DNA of 64,000 nt from positions 6,980,009 to 7,044,008 of the forward strand of contig JAJEKV010000023.1 of the NCBI GenBank assembly GCA_021234155.1, in the 5' to 3' direction. The position numbers and the translations under genes are program-made. Origin of the DNA: Isoetes taiwanensis (taxonomy: Eukaryota; Streptophyta; Lycopodiopsida; Isoetales; Isoetaceae). Below the pieces are notes generated by a model, which did not search any database, was not told where the DNA came from, and saw only the letters and a list, made by a program, of their open reading frames with translations. This document shows positions 1-12,669 of this stretch, one piece after another. Numbering within the stretch: the stretch's first letter is position 1; each line of letters opens with the position of its first letter.

Positions 1-1320
1 AAACAAATCTGCTTGCTCGTGTTTGACACAACAGCATGTGTTTCTTTCTTTTAGCTTCCGTATGCAAGTTGGTTTTAAGTATATAAATTGTCTAATGCCA
101 ATTCCAACATCGGGATGCTAATCCACAAAGTTCTAAAATAATTCAGTCTGTCAAATGCATAGTAACAGAGTTTACATCACTACATTTTCAAGTTTTCTAT
201 TACATCTAGTATAGCTTCACATACAGATTACAGTCTTGTCCACATCCTACATTTATTACATCTTTCACATCTATTACACATCCTACATCTTTCACATCTT
301 TACTTTCAAGTGTCTACCTCTGTAATACATCTCCAGAATGAATTTGAACAATTGGGAAGAAATGTAAAACAGAATTTCAGAACTTGTACATCCATAAAGC
401 AAAGTAAATTTTCCTATTATTACACTCATAAGGTAAATTAGAAAGAATGAGTATTGTTTCAATGTAAATAATAACACCTAAGTACATATATTGTATATCA
501 AATCAAGGCAATGTATAATTTGTACCTGTGTAATGTCAATGTATTGAATTGCTTGTGTTCTTTTCTTCCTGACACCTCTAACTTTTGGTAAGGCTTTTGT
601 GTTATCCAACCAAAATTGGACAATCAAATTCTTCATAGCTTGATCTACAACATTTGTTCTGGGTTTTCAACCTGCTAATGCTTACAAATTTGCTCCACCC
701 AATGACATTTCCTTCCTTCTTTTTGCTGCAAGACTCATATTCCATGGATGTAATTTCAACATTTGGCTGCCAATGTAGGGTTCAATGATTCTCCCTCTTT
801 TCCAACTACCATAGCAAGAACAGCGTGTTTAGCAGCAAGTTTATCATTGCTATTTGCTGTTTTGACCTCTTGAAGGCCATCCCTGAGATTTTTTACCATT
901 TTTTCCATCACAATAGCCTCTTCAGGCTTCCCAAGGATGGGTTCGAATAGAAAACATAATCTTTTGTCCTACAAGAGTCTTTTGGCAAAAGTAATTTGGT
1001 GTTTTGGTTCCAAATTAGAGACTTTATGCACTATATGATCAACAACTTCATTCACCATTCTTCTTACATCGTTTATCACATATCCAGCATCACAAGATTT
1101 TCGTTTTGACCTCCCTTGGGATATTTTTCTTTGTTGTTCTTCTCCTTAATGTTAAGTCTTCCTAAAATGTCTGTTTTCATGAGCAGTTTTATAAATCTTT
1201 AGACACAAGATAGTAAAAGAGTCCTTTTTAGGGGTATTTTAGAATTTTGTAAATTTTTAGAAGGAATCTTTCAAACGCACTTCTTAAATAAGTGCGTTTC
1301 ATTTTAAACCTTGTTATAGA
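1..1320. other. AT-rich stretch without a supportable gene
   Basis: The first 550 bases are AT-rich and include a low-complexity run of CATCTTTCACATC-like repeats around 235-300. Between about 560 and 1010 the minus strand has patches that read like decayed coding sequence: a stretch near 840-880 gives NDKLAAKHAVLAMVVGKE and another near 560-640 gives DNTKALPKVRGVRKKR. The frame changes repeatedly and stops are common. I do not recognise a family. It may be an old transposon or gene relic. Confidence 0.3.
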
Positions 1321-1999
1321 CCCTGTGTGTTGCTAGGTTATTGAAGGGTTTACATTATGGAGGTCGAGTTTTAGTTGGTTGCACATAGGACATGGTCGAG
1401 AAGCTGTAGTTGAAAACACGAAGGAATAGGAATTGATGGAATGGGGTTTGGATTTATCCTCATTCCAATGTGGCAATTAGAAGTCAAGCGCGCCTTTTGC
1501 AGTAGCAAAATTGTTTGGGATCATTCGGGATGCCCAATAGATCCAAACTATGTTATTTCAGTTGCCATGGCTCCGCATGTATGTTTAGAAAAGATGCACT
1601 TAGTTATCCTAAAAAACGACCACGTTTTGGCCTCCGAAAAGTAAACCCTATGTGTACCTACGTTATTGTAGGGTTTACCTTTCGAAGGCCAAAACGTGGT
1701 CATTTTCTTGGATAACTAAGTGCACCTTTTCTAAATATGTATGTGGAGCCATGGCAACAAAAATAACAGAGTTTGGATCTATTGGCCATCCCGAATGATC
1801 CCAAACAATTTTGCTGCCTGCAAAAGGTGCTCTTGACTTCTAATTGCCACACTGGGATGAGGATAAATCCAAACCCCATTCTATCAATTCTTATTCCTTC
1901 GTGTTTTCAACTGCAGCTTCTCGACCATGTCCCAAGTGCAACCGACTAAAACTCGACCTCCATAACGTAAACCCTTCAATAACCTAGCAATACACAAGG
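1321..1999. mobile_element. Foldback (long inverted-repeat) element
   Basis: Two arms of about 330 bases (1321-1651 and 1667-1999) are near-perfect reverse complements, separated by a loop of about 15 bases. The outer ends read CCCTGTGTGTTGCTAGG on the left and the complement of CCTTGTGTATTGCTAGG on the right. The arms share GGTTTACATTATGGAGGTCG-like sequence outside and GGCCAAAACGTGGTC near the loop. No transposase is encoded; short open frames inside are by-products of the symmetry. This is the form of a foldback MITE. The RNA would fold into a hairpin of about 330 bp, so it could also feed small-RNA production. Confidence 0.8.
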
Positions 2000-3500
2000 T
2001 TTATGTTTCAAAGGCCATATCCTCATCAGATTCGATCAATATCTTGCACAATGTCATCAGGTACAAGGAGGGTGTTGATACCAGAAGATGGACCCTTAAA
2101 ACCTTCCTGAAGCAGTTCGCCTACAATCGACATGTTAATAGATTTAATTGATCTTATAGTAATCTTAGTTACAGAAGCATAGCATGCATTGTTCGTGACA
2201 ATAGAGCATCATAGACAGACATTGACATGGCTACCAACTTTTCAGGTTAGATGTGCGAATGCAGCCAATTCTTTTTTGAAAATACTACGTTAATTTTGCC
2301 ATTCAAATTACAACTCTTGACTAACGATTCAAAAAAATGACCACGCCAAACTATGCTTAGCAATTTATCCAAGATAAGCAGTGATCAACATTTTACGCCC
2401 CTCTAAATATGTAGAGAGATTAAAAAACAACCTGCCATCAATATTACGGTAGCAGTGATCACATAAACATTCTGTCTCAAGTTCATGCCAGTCTATCCTA
2501 CCTCAGTCTCCTGTCCATCCACCCCTTGATGTCGATAATGATCAACAAGATGCCTAGAATGTGCAAGAAAAGCTTATGAATGTTGTTACAACCTTCTTGG
2601 ATGCAGCAGATCGCATGAAGAAGGACCAACAGATATAACAACAAAAATTTGACCACCTTTAAGGGAAAAAAAAAAAGAAGTCACAGAGATCAATAGAAAG
2701 CAAGGCAAAAGAATAGAACATTCGAAAGTTGAATGCGGCAAGCTCCAAGAAACTATCACAATGAACACGATGCGCATGCGATATAATAATCTTCACAAGG
2801 ACTTTCAACCAAATGGAAGTTTCAATCATAACTCTGGAAAGCCTCTTGTGCTGCTGATATATTTAAATACAAGATTTAGATGCTCCAACTCAAGAAAGCG
2901 AAAGCTCAAAGAACTATCTTGGAACTCGAAGTTGTACAACTCACGCTACATGCAGGTACTTCTGGATCTATGCCACCAGCATTTGACAACCTCAAGGCTT
3001 TGATGACCTTGTACCAAAAGAAAGAGCAAAAGCTCTAACGTCAACTTGCTAAACCTAAAGATCAGGTCCAAAATTTGGAGACCAAATAGCCGACTCAAAT
3101 GCAGTTGTGAAAGCAGCCTACCATATTGAAGAAATCAATATCAGGGACATGCTGCTATTTTGCCACGGCATGTGCAGGTTGTCTGAAATGTGAGCTATCC
3201 TGTTGGGGCGTGCATGTATGCTCGGATTTGTTTTGAGGGCCGTTGGAATAGAAGCTGGAATAGAAGCTTTTCAATTAAACAAGATAGACCTATATGCTAG
3301 ATCTTTGGAGAAGGATTTCCCAGATGGAAAAATTACGTGGCATAACAATTCCTCGTCAAAATGAGCAGGATTGGATTATTGTGCTGGTGAATGGAGATAT
3401 GAATTAAGCTCTTCCAACAAGTACGTGCTTCGTATGGGAAAAAAATATTTTTTTTTTTTGTTTTTGATATGTTATGGGATTTGTGTTATATTTAATAGTT
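2000..3500. other. No supportable gene
   Basis: Both strands hold only short open frames with no recognisable domain. The plus strand from about 2470 to 3110 is A-rich and reads in patches like a charged, Lys/Glu/Gln-rich protein (2761-3003 gives an 80-codon frame). The frame is broken and no family could be named. A T-run lies at 3449-3459. Confidence 0.4.
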
Positions 3501-3506
3501 CATATG

Positions 3507-3860
3507 TTATTCATGAACCTGCCCATATTTTATTTTATTTTTAAACGAAAAAAAAACATCATCTTTGATAACACAGGAGAACAAAAATTTACAAATTTCC
3601 CTTCTTTCAATGTTACAAGCTTTCAAACTATCAGTAAACATCACAACATTAGGAGGCAAAACCTCTAGGCACATTTCATTGAATAATTTCAAGGCTTTCT
3701 CACCAAGACCATTGTCTCTATATTCTACAATTGATGTGTTCCAGAACACCACCTCATTTTTAACTCAAAATGGAGAACACATCAAGCGCCTTTGCAAATG
3801 ACCACATTTTAAGTGCTTCCAATAATGGCATCTCCATCTAAAATTTCTTCTTGCAATCTC
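3507..3860 (-). pseudogene. PPR protein fragment
   Basis: The minus strand reads VVFWNTSIVEYRDNGLGEKA followed by LKLFNEMCLEVLPPNVVMFT and DSLKACN. This is the standard plant pentatricopeptide repeat pattern (VVSWNxxIxxYxxxGxxxxALxLFxxMxxxxxxPNxxTF). In another frame just upstream, KCGHLQ matches the preceding MYAKCG repeat motif, so an indel or stop lies near 3755-3770. PPR proteins bind organelle RNA. This relic covers only about two repeats and cannot encode a working protein. It ends next to the Fic relic; whether they were ever one locus is unclear. Confidence 0.7.
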
Positions 3861-3879
3861 TCCATACTTTCAAAGTGCA

Positions 3880-4404
3880 AGAGGATGTAACACGATTTCG
3901 ACTATTCGTTCCTCAGAAGGCCTTAAAGGACTAGTAGCAATAACATCAGACTAGTTTCTAAACCACTTAGGCAAAGAGTCATGCCAATGTATTCCAATGT
4001 TTCTTAATCATTAGCTGCGATATCTACCATTTCGCAGTGGCATTCCAGAATTGCTAATCTATGGCATTGTTTGCATGTTTTGAGACCACAGTTTGTAGTA
4101 AATTGAGTCTCTTTAAGGCTCTCAAAGCACCAATGCCATGCCTGCCAGCTGTTTCAATCAGGAGTGCAGAAAAAAATCTCGAGGGGGTGACAAGATTAGG
4201 AATGTAGAATCATCATTATTTATATCATCATTTGATGATCGGATGGCACTGAGAAAGAGTTGTCTGCTTGGCAGCGAGCCATCCATCTGCATATGGCATA
4301 ATCAGAAAGGGAGTCACAACAGATAAGACATGATTAAGAAGCACTCGCACAAGCATACCATTCCCATCAGCGAAGGGATGTACACTCACAAATTACACAA
4401 AAAG
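3880..4404 (-). pseudogene. Fic-domain protein, 3' half (pseudogene)
   Basis: Reading down from 4395 the minus strand gives FVSVHPFADGNG then MLVRVLLNHVLSVVTPF. HPFxxGNG is the Fic catalytic motif (HPFx[D/E]GNGR; His transfers a nucleotide or other phosphate group to protein hydroxyls), here with the last Arg replaced by Met. The frame closes at 4228, and a one-base change of frame continues with LFLSAIRSSNDDINN and later SALLIETAGRHGIGALRALK, plausible Fic C-terminal helices. The 5' half of the same gene lies at 25,856-26,400, separated by the 21.4 kb insertion. Stops and frame changes show it is dead. Confidence 0.7.
4389..4404. repeat. Left 16-bp target-site duplication of the 21.4 kb insertion
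   Basis: The sequence CAAATTACACAAAAAG here matches CAAATTACATAAAAAG at 25,840-25,855 with one C/T difference. The right copy directly follows a 29-A tail. Sixteen bases is a usual TSD length for L1-type LINEs. The Fic reading frame runs into both copies, confirming this as the pre-insertion target. Confidence 0.85.
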
Positions 4405-4901
4405 GATTACTCAGTAATAACCTCGCACTCCTGGGATGACGGCGGGCGGATGGCGGGCGCGGGCGCTACTCTGATCTATCTTAACCCTAACTAGGGTTCT
4501 ATCACGATCAGGCTCGGTAATCGAGATAAGCAGGTAAGGTAATTAGCATTTCCTCTCTAGATCTTGGATTTTTTGGGTCCCATCATCCCCCTGGAAAGGT
4601 TGATTTCGACCCTGCCAAATTCCATATTCTCTTCTCCCCATTCGACATTCCTCGACTTTTCCTGTCTCTCAATCATCCCCATTCTCGTTTCACGTCCCTC
4701 TGATAGATCTGCAACTCCCTCATACCATGGACCCACCAGATCTACCGGACGGACTATCTCCCCCCATGCACTCCATATTAAATGCTTTCTGCTCTCTGAA
4801 ACCCCAAGAACAGAAATAAATTCTAGAAAAATAGCAGCTGCTTCTTCAGGGAGACCTTTCCGATCCAATTTGGGGATTTCACGTCCTTTGTTCCTACTAC
4901 A

Positions 4902-7098
4902 ATGGCACCAAAAAATACTCTGCCCTCCTTGTTACCGGATCGCCCGTTCTGGGACTGCTATGCTCCGCTGAACTTGAATTCAAGCAACACTTTCATTCGG
5001 AGATCACAACCCTTCAAGGAGGATAACACCATTAAACAAGACATTTTGACAATGAAGAAACACAACCCTCCAACCTATCGACACAGTAGAGGTATTGAAT
5101 TGAACCCAGATCTCTGTCACTCAAGATTTCAATTCCTATCTTCGCATGCTGTCATTTGTTGGACTGAAAAGGAGGGTGTAATACTGGGAAATGTCTCTAA
5201 ACAAATTTGTGCTTTGTCTAAATCAATTCAAATTTCCTCAATCTATTGGACCCGCTTCCCTTACTTTGTGATTGAGTTCTGCTCTGAGAAAGCTGCTGAA
5301 CATATCTTAAAATTGGGTCATATTACCCACTTCGGTTTCCGAATCAAATTCCAAAAATGGGCATGCTCATTTAACCCTCTTCGGCCCCCTACGCTCATGC
5401 ATACTGCTTATGTTCACCTGCATGACCTTAATCCGGTATTCTGAGAGGATCAATGCCTTAAAGCAATATTTTCCTCGATTGGCTCCTTCATCTCCTCAGA
5501 ACGCAGGCCCGATAGGCCTCCTACTGTCTTCATGCAATTGGATCTCCTCAAGCCTATTCCTCTTGAAGTCACCTTCCAGGATATGTTTGGGTCTGATCAA
5601 TCCCTGCTCTTGAGATGGAATGGATTGCCTCCTGTTTGCCATGTGTGCAGGAAAAGGTTGCATGGAGGACAGAAGTGTAGCCCGATGCCCGATCAAGGTG
5701 TTACCTTAGGGATGGAGGGAGCTCATACACTCCCCCTTCGTCACCAAGGTAATCTTAATGGTAGCTCGAAGAGAATCAGAAGAAAACAGATTATCAGGGA
5801 AAAAATAGCCATGGCTAATAAAGAGCTAGAACAGAAAATTAGGAACCAGGAAGTGGGGACCCAAAATCAAAATAGCAGTGGAACTATTAAGGTCCTAAAT
5901 AAAGGCATCACCACTAAAGGAGTGTCCTTTAACATCTCGGATATGGTTAAAACTTTCGACAAACACAAACCCCCTGGTCACGTCCAATATGATGAAATTA
6001 CAGTAGTCAGGGCCAGAGAAGACACAGTGTGGGAAGATGACTACTCGACTTGGCAGATATCTAAATCTAATCAGTCTACACCAAAAGAATATGTTGATGT
6101 GGAAGAGGGGCCCGCCTACACTGCAATTGGAAATGGAGATCCCAGCTCCCCTACATCAACTACAACAAAATCATCCCCTATCTTCTGCAAAAACAGGTTC
6201 AAAGCATTACAGGATATGGACCCTGATGGGAAGAAGGAAGGATTTATAACAAGGCTCTAGCCCAATCAGTTTCTGATGGGTGCCAAGATCAACTTCTGGT
6301 CAAAGAAACATATACTCCAAGTGCTCCAAATTCAGTAGTCAATTCCACTTGCATTGGTGACCGAATTCTTGTTGACTTATCCGTTGACCCTGTCTCCAAC
6401 AATACTTTGGTCAACTTAGATATCCCCCCTTCTTTTCCCTTTCCCCATCAAACTCCTTTACCTGCTCCACCATCTTTTCCCCCCTCCCTTCACACTCCTC
6501 TACCTGTGCTTTATGATAAGTATGGTAAGTCCACTGTGGACTTGGTAAGCAAAATTGTTTTAGATACTGTGGATGTAACCTGTCAACAACTGAAGGCCCC
6601 CCCTTGGAGACTAGTGATGGAGGTGATGGCTGTGGGGCTCAATAGGAGTTTGGGCGAATCCAGGTAAGTGACCACTCCCCTATTTGTCATAGCCTTCCTA
6701 TAGAACTCCAGGAAACACAAGGCTACAATAATGAGATGGAAATCCCATCCTCTCTGCAAGATGGTTGTTATTCTAATGATGAATATGAGATGGTCAAATC
6801 CACTCCTCTGGGCACTGATGAACAGAACATTGAATTGGGATTAATAGCTCTACTGTCAAACCTTGATAATTTAGAGTCTTTGGGGCTAAATCACTTTGAT
6901 ATAGTTGTTCCTGACTCTGAGGAAGACCTTAGCTGCAGCCCACTGCATGATATCTCCAATACCTCCCTGAGATCCATCAAAAAGAAAATGAAAGGTAGGT
7001 CCACATCCAAATCTCCAGCTGGTAGTGAGAACTGTCCACATACCTACAACACCAGAAGTAGATCTTTACCTCATGGTCTGAGGAGGCTCAATTACTGA
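4902..7098 (+). pseudogene. LINE-1 ORF1 (gag-like RNA-binding protein), frame-broken
   Basis: The likely start is ATG at 4902 (MAPKNTLPSLLPDRPFWDCY). The first frame runs to 5444 and contains a DUF4283-like region as in plant LINE ORF1 proteins (ICALSKSIQISSIYW, then YFVIEFCSEKAAEHILKLG). The frame changes near 5440 and again near 5530, then runs to 6260 through a CCHC-type zinc knuckle, CHVCRKRLHGGQKC, at about 5638-5680. Further open segments at 6407-6667 and 6736-7098 (ending HTYNTRSRSLPHGLRR) look like the acidic and then basic C-terminus. The role is RNA binding in the retrotransposition particle. Downstream ORF2 starts about 40 bases later. Confidence 0.75.
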
Positions 7099-7141
7099 GT
7101 TGTTGCCTGCCTACCTCTTCCCTTCCTCTTTCCTTTTTATA

Positions 7142-7860
7142 ATGAGGGTTCTAACTTGGAACTTAAGAGGTATCAAAGGGCCTACCAAGAGAAGACGCTT
7201 CATTGCCTGTGTGAGGGATTTTAAGGCTGATATCATTATGATACAGGAATACAGGCTCCCCAAATTTGAGTCATCTAACTTGGGGGAATGGATTAAGCCT
7301 GGTATGGCCTCCTGTTATATCCCTGCAGATGGAACAAAAGGTGGAATTTCTACCTTCTGGTACAACCAGAAACTTATAAACACCTATATCAGTGGTTCCA
7401 ATAGATGGCTATGTGTTACCCTTTGTATTAAGGACTGTCAAATGGCCTTCATTAATATTTATGCTTCTACTGATCCTTATGAAAGAGAGCCAATGTGGAT
7501 TGAGATTTAATAATTGGATGAATCAACAACAGAATGTTGAGAATTGGATCATCACAGGTGACTTTAATAACACTCCTCATTCTGACATGAAGCTTGGTAA
7601 CAAAATTAACATGTCTAAGAATGAGAGGTACTCATGAGAGAATTGGCTAACTGATCAAGATCTGATTTATATCCCTTCTTCAAACACCAAATTTTCCTGG
7701 AGTAATAAGAGGAAAGGGGACCAAAGAACCTTCTGTATGCTAGATAGATTCTACATCCATAACTCTGCAACATGGTTGGACAATTGCATAGTCACAGGAG
7801 ATATTGCAAGCATTATTTCTGATCACCAGCCTCATTTTTTGGATACTAAAAGTCTTCCTC
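7142..7860 (+). pseudogene. LINE-1 ORF2, AP-endonuclease domain
   Basis: The ATG at 7142 opens MRVLTWNLRGIKGPTKRRRF, the standard start of plant L1 ORF2, followed by ADIIMIQEYRLPK (catalytic Glu of the EEP family) and WIITGDFNNTPHSDMK. The final SDHQP motif is at about 7819. The frame breaks near 7505, a TGA interrupts at 7636-7638, and another shift near 7850 leads into the RT frame. The domain nicks target DNA for target-primed reverse transcription. All signature motifs are present, so the breaks are recent or partly artefactual. Confidence 0.85.
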
Positions 7861-10800
7861 TTGGCAATAAAGGGAAGGATACCCCCTTTTAAGTTTAATA
7901 CCTCCCTGCTTCAGATGAAATCTTTTTGCCAGGACTTTACTACTTTCTACCTTTCCCTTCCCAAGATTGGCCAGCACCAATCTATGAAAAGCTTCAACGA
8001 AAAGATGACGAAAGTTAAAGATTGGGTGAAAAAATGGGGAAAAGATTTGGCTCAGAAAAGAAGAGCCATTAGCACTAGCTTTATGGAACAGATTAAGGAA
8101 GTTAGATGTCTTATTGAAAGCAATCCTAATGATGATTCCCTGCACATGAAAGAGCAGCAATTGGAAATCCAGATAAAAACCTTGGAGGAACACCAGGTTA
8201 GAGGGATGGCCCTTAGAAGCAAAATTAAAATGTACAATCAGTTGGATCATGAGAGCTCTAAGATGTTTTTTAGGGTGGCCAGGAATAGGCTGATCAACAA
8301 TTCCATCACCCAGCTGGAGACTGATCAAGGACTAACTCACACTGATGAGAAAGAGATTGCTTCTGCTTTCCACAAGTTCTACACAGACCTCTTTAAGGAA
8401 GAAATTATTGATGATAGCAAAATTCAGCAGGTCTTTGATGCCATAGGGCCCCCCAATGAAGTGATGGAGGATGAATGGATTGAGGTCCCCGACCTCCCTG
8501 AAATTCTTGAAACCCATAAAAAGATGAAAAGTGGAAAAAGCCCTGGTATTGATGGCTTCCAACCAGAATTTTTTGTGGAATTTTGGCCAATTATGAAGGA
8601 TGACATTGTCCACTTCATCCAAGGGATTTGGGGAGCTAAGTCTATTTATCCCACTTACAATGTTGGAGTGATTTCCCTCATTCCTAAGACTGATTCTCCT
8701 GCCAAGACCAATGAGTGGCGCCCTATCTCTTTGACCACCACCATGTATAAATTGGTAGCTAAAATCATTGCTGGCAGATTGGTGGTACATCTTCAAAGCA
8801 AAATAAATGCTTGCCAATCTGCTTTTCTACCTAATAGATCCATCTTGGACAACTATATAGCTGCTAATGAAGCTCTCCACTGGAATAAGTTATCTAAGCA
8901 AGGTTGTGTTCTACTTAAGTTGGACTTTAGAAGAGCCTATGATTGTATTTCTTGGAAGTTCCTTGAGAAGTCTCTCAGTCACATAGGCATTCACCCCTTT
9001 CTTATTAAACTTATTATGGGCATCAACCAAAATGCTTCTTCTTGTGTTCTTATTAATGGAGCTCCTACCGACTTCTTCCCAATTCAAAGAGGAGTGAGGC
9101 AAGGGTGCCCTCTGGCCCCTTATCTATTTATCATTGCTGCTGAGATCCTTACCAAATTGGTTTCTTCATATCAAGACAAAGGCCTGATCCAGGGCTTGCA
9201 AATGCCACAATCTGATAAGCAGCTGTCCATCCTCCAGTATGCTGATGATACTTTCATCATGACTAAAGCAGATAATAATAGTCTGAACAATCTCATGGAC
9301 TGTATAACCAAATTTGGTGCTGCATCTGGGATTCAGTTGAACTATGCTATGTGCTCTATTCTTTCTGATAGTTCTTACCCTCATCTCAATACTCATGGTA
9401 TCAATTTTATGCCTGAGGGCCAGTACCTGACCCTGCTGGGACTTCCCCTTGCTATTCAAATGTCCCATACGGTGGCTTGGCAACCTTTGATTAATAGGAT
9501 CCGGAAAAAACTCTTAATGCTCAAAGGATCCCTATCCCTGGCTGGTAGAATTCTAATTGCTAATTTTGTTCTGGGCAGTAGCCATGTGTATTTCTCTTTT
9601 GCCTTGATTGCTGACAAGGCCTCTTACAACAAGATTGAACAATGTATTAAAGAATACATCTGGCAAGGTACCCATCTGTCTGCTTGGGATGAGCTTACTC
9701 ACAGCAGGAAGGCTGGAGGGCTGGATTGTAAATCCCTTTTCCTTCAGGCTCAAATCCTTGGCGCCAAAAATGTGTGGAAAGCCATCTCTGGATTCCAGTC
9801 CCCTGCTATGGATTTCATTAGATTTTGGTTTAACAAAAGTAAACCTTTGGGAAGTTCCACTTTAATGTACCAACTTCCAGATTCTGCTTTCTATGACTTC
9901 AAATGTGCTGCTAACACCTCTTCCCTCCTAAGGAGCATCTTCAAAGCTTGGGCAAAAGTGGCTAGTAAGTTCGACCATGACAAAATCACTAACTCTGTTA
10001 GAGATACCTCAATTTTTTGGTCTCCCATCCTAGCCCCACCCTCCCACTCTGCTATGGCTATATGCCACCCGACCTGCTACAAAAAGTGGCACAGAGCTAA
10101 TATCCTACTTGTTAGAGACCTTATTGATGAGAATGACAAGTGGATTCCCTGGGAGATTATTAAGAGGAGAATTGGGGGAGGGGTAACCAACAGATCTATC
10201 TATAAACAGGTTGTACAGACTTATTCTCCTGTTCTGGGAAAGGATGGTAAGGGTGAGAGCCACTCTCCTTTGAACTGTTTTTTCAAAGTGAAAAGAAGTT
10301 ATAAGGTTTCCAAAATTTACCATGCTTGCCTTCCCCTGAAGAGGAGGAAATATGCTGCCCTTCAGGGTCTTTCAACCAAAAACTTCAAAAAGATCCTCTT
10401 CTCCAATTGGAAGTCCTATTCCTGCCCTAAAATTAAGGTGTTTGTTTGGCTGGTCCTTCACAATGCCCTGTTAAGTAACACAAATATGATTAAGAGGCAG
10501 TTTAAGAATGTTCCTACCACTCTTTGTCCCCTTTGTAACAGTCAAGATGAGACGGTTCTTCACATTTTCACTTGCCCCAGGATTCTAGTTTTTTGGAAGT
10601 GGTTGTCTCAGATTGGTTCTAAGTTGAATATCCCTGATATGGACTCTATTTCCAATATGGCTCAATTTTTCCATCCTCAGAATTCCCAGGTGAATTCAAC
10701 CATCTTGCAGCCTTGTGGATTATCTGGAAATACAGAAACAATGTGGCTTTGGCAAATAGGAAGTGTGATCTTAACTGGATGAAGCTCAATTTTCAGTTTG

Positions 10801-10997
10801 AGCTTGTTAGGTGTGCTATGGCCCATAAGGCCTCAAAATTGGAGAAATATGATACAGATTGGTTGCCTTGGGGGTCTTTCAAGTCTGACTTCTTTGTTGT
10901 TCGGTTTGACTCTCTCATTCATCAAAATTCTTTTGTGGACTGCAGCATTCTTGAACAGTGTGGTACAGGCCTTCAGGGGAACCACGCTACCGGATGA
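7855..10997 (+). CDS. LINE-1 ORF2, reverse transcriptase and zf-RVT domain
   Basis: One long frame reads to 10,782. RT motifs occur in order: VGVISLIPKTDSPAKTNEWR then PISLTTTMYK, LDFRRAYDCISW (motif A, about 8920), GVRQGCPLAPYLF (motif B, about 9090), LQYADDTFIM (motif C, YADD at 9238-9249) and LGLPLA. Near the end CPLCNSQDETVLHIFTCP is the zf-RVT knuckle (10,526-10,579). A shift close to 10,715 continues to 10,997 with IWKYRNNVALANRK, the usual C-terminal end of plant LINE ORF2. The catalytic Asp residues are intact. The true N-terminus is the endonuclease upstream; the open start at 7804 is not biologically meaningful. Confidence 0.9.
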
Positions 10998-11343
10998 TGT
11001 CCCTTCCATCCTGGGCTGAGATCAACTGGATTGCCCCCCCTTCCTTTGCCATGCCCCTTACTGCCACTCAGTCCTTCCCTGATCTACCTGCTATCCCGGC
11101 TTCCCTGTTAAATCTAGCATCCCTGCCGATTCAATCTCCCACTCCTATTTAGAATCCTCCCCATGCAAGTGGTATTTGGCTTTGAATTGAGGTCTACTAT
11201 ACAGAGATTACTGATCAATTTGCCAGAAATGGCTTTTGGTTGTGTTTCAGTTGACTTTTTGCTACTATTTATTCGGGCTCTGAGCCTTTTTGTTATATGT
11301 ATGTTTTTGAATTATGATTAATATCAAATCCTTCCTTTTCCTC

Positions 11344-11356
11344 AAAAAAAAAAAAA
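11344..11356 (+). terminator. Poly(A) tail of LINE-1 (left part)
   Basis: Thirteen A residues end the LINE 3' UTR, followed at once by the CCCAGATCACAC start of the tandem array. The remainder of the tail, 29 A residues, is most simply the run at 25,811-25,839 next to the right TSD. Confidence 0.75.
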
Positions 11357-12342
11357 ACCCCAGATCACACTAGCCTCGACAAAGCCATACTAGCATAATC
11401 ATCCGTATTGGTCAATCCCTCTACGGTATTATCAACCTAAGAGTCTAAGTGAGTTCCTTAGAAACTTAGTATTAAATTATCCTGGCCTATAGTCTAATAC
11501 ATATCAAGCATATGCACTAAAAGTCTTATTTGACTAAAAAACTTTTTAAGAACTAGGGTATATGGACCATTTAACCCTGTCAACATCTGTTACTCTCAGC
11601 AAAAATGAGCACTCTCAATATATAGGACTTAGACATTGCATTCCTTTATAAATTAGGACATAAAATACCATATAAGGTTCAGTATTGTTCTGTTCGATAC
11701 CTCTATGTAAGCATCTACAGTCATTTTTATACATCATAGAAGTAAGTATTTGGTAACTGTATTATTCCATTTACATAATAAAATACTAACCTATCCTGGC
11801 CTTTTGCCATATAAGCAGAATCAAGTGACTATTTTGTGCATCAGAAACAAGAGTAAACCTAAGACCTTGAAGTGCAGATCAAGATATAACAGTATTTACT
11901 GCACTTAAAGAAGTATGAACATCAATATTTATGTTTATAATATCAAAGCAGGTTAAATATTCATTAAGCACATATGTTTATAGGTCTGCCATGCCACCAG
12001 CACCTTTTGTTTTTCCAAAGACAGCAAAATCATATAAATGTATTTGGAGACATAAGATTTATAGTGTAACTATCATAAGGTAAACAAACATGCAAAAATC
12101 CTTATGATTTTAATGTTCACGCTGCTTCAGCAAAATTAACCCATTTCATGGTTAATGAAAAAGACTATGAGAGATAAGAGACAAATCCCTGTGAGCAGCC
12201 GATTCTCCCATATATATCTTCACGTATATTAGAAATCCAGACCTCTAGAGCGGTACATAAAAGCAAAAAAGGGAAAAACCCGTACCTGCAGCCAATCAAC
12301 ATAGAGTTAGCATGAAAATGGTAATTCTATGAGGGCCAAAAG

Positions 12343-12403
12343 GTACATTGGGTTTTTCCGGCGTATAGCCCTTCACCCAATGTAACCCTTTTGCCCAATG
12401 TAC
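12343..12403. other. Switch-like hairpin in array unit 1
   Basis: GTACATTGGG (12,343-12,352) can pair either with CCCAATGT inside ACCCAATGT at 12,375-12,383 or with CCCAATGTAC at 12,394-12,403, giving two mutually exclusive stems. The same arrangement is present in units 2 (about 18,623) and 3 (about 24,896). It lies near a putative intron on the minus strand. Function unknown. Confidence 0.5.
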
Positions 12404-12669
12404 AACTATAGAGGATTTTTAACTACTCATGAAATAACAAACCTGAAACCCGAAAAGAGGCAAGAAATAGATGTTAAACAAACAATAGGATCTAGGTCAA
12501 ATCCTAAAGCAAGATTTCTTTTGGCCCCTGCTTTCCTCGTATTTAGAGGAGCCTACCTTAATGTGTTTTGAGACACACTTACATTAACTGGGATTGTAGT
12601 CCCATGAAAAAATAGAAACAGATACTTTAAACCTTCAGTAGCTTAGCATAAAGATACCGGTATACATCC

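Larger units (their letters stand above)
4405..11356 (+). mobile_element. L1-like LINE (LINE-1), near full length
   Basis: A non-LTR retrotransposon of about 6.95 kb with a GC-rich 5' leader (from 4405), an ORF1 with a CCHC knuckle, an ORF2 with AP-endonuclease, reverse transcriptase and zf-RVT, a 3' UTR and a poly(A) run at 11,344-11,356. Its TSD partner is not directly after this tail but at 25,840, because a tandem array sits in the tail. ORF1 and ORF2 carry several frame breaks, so it looks non-autonomous unless some are sequence errors. Confidence 0.9.
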
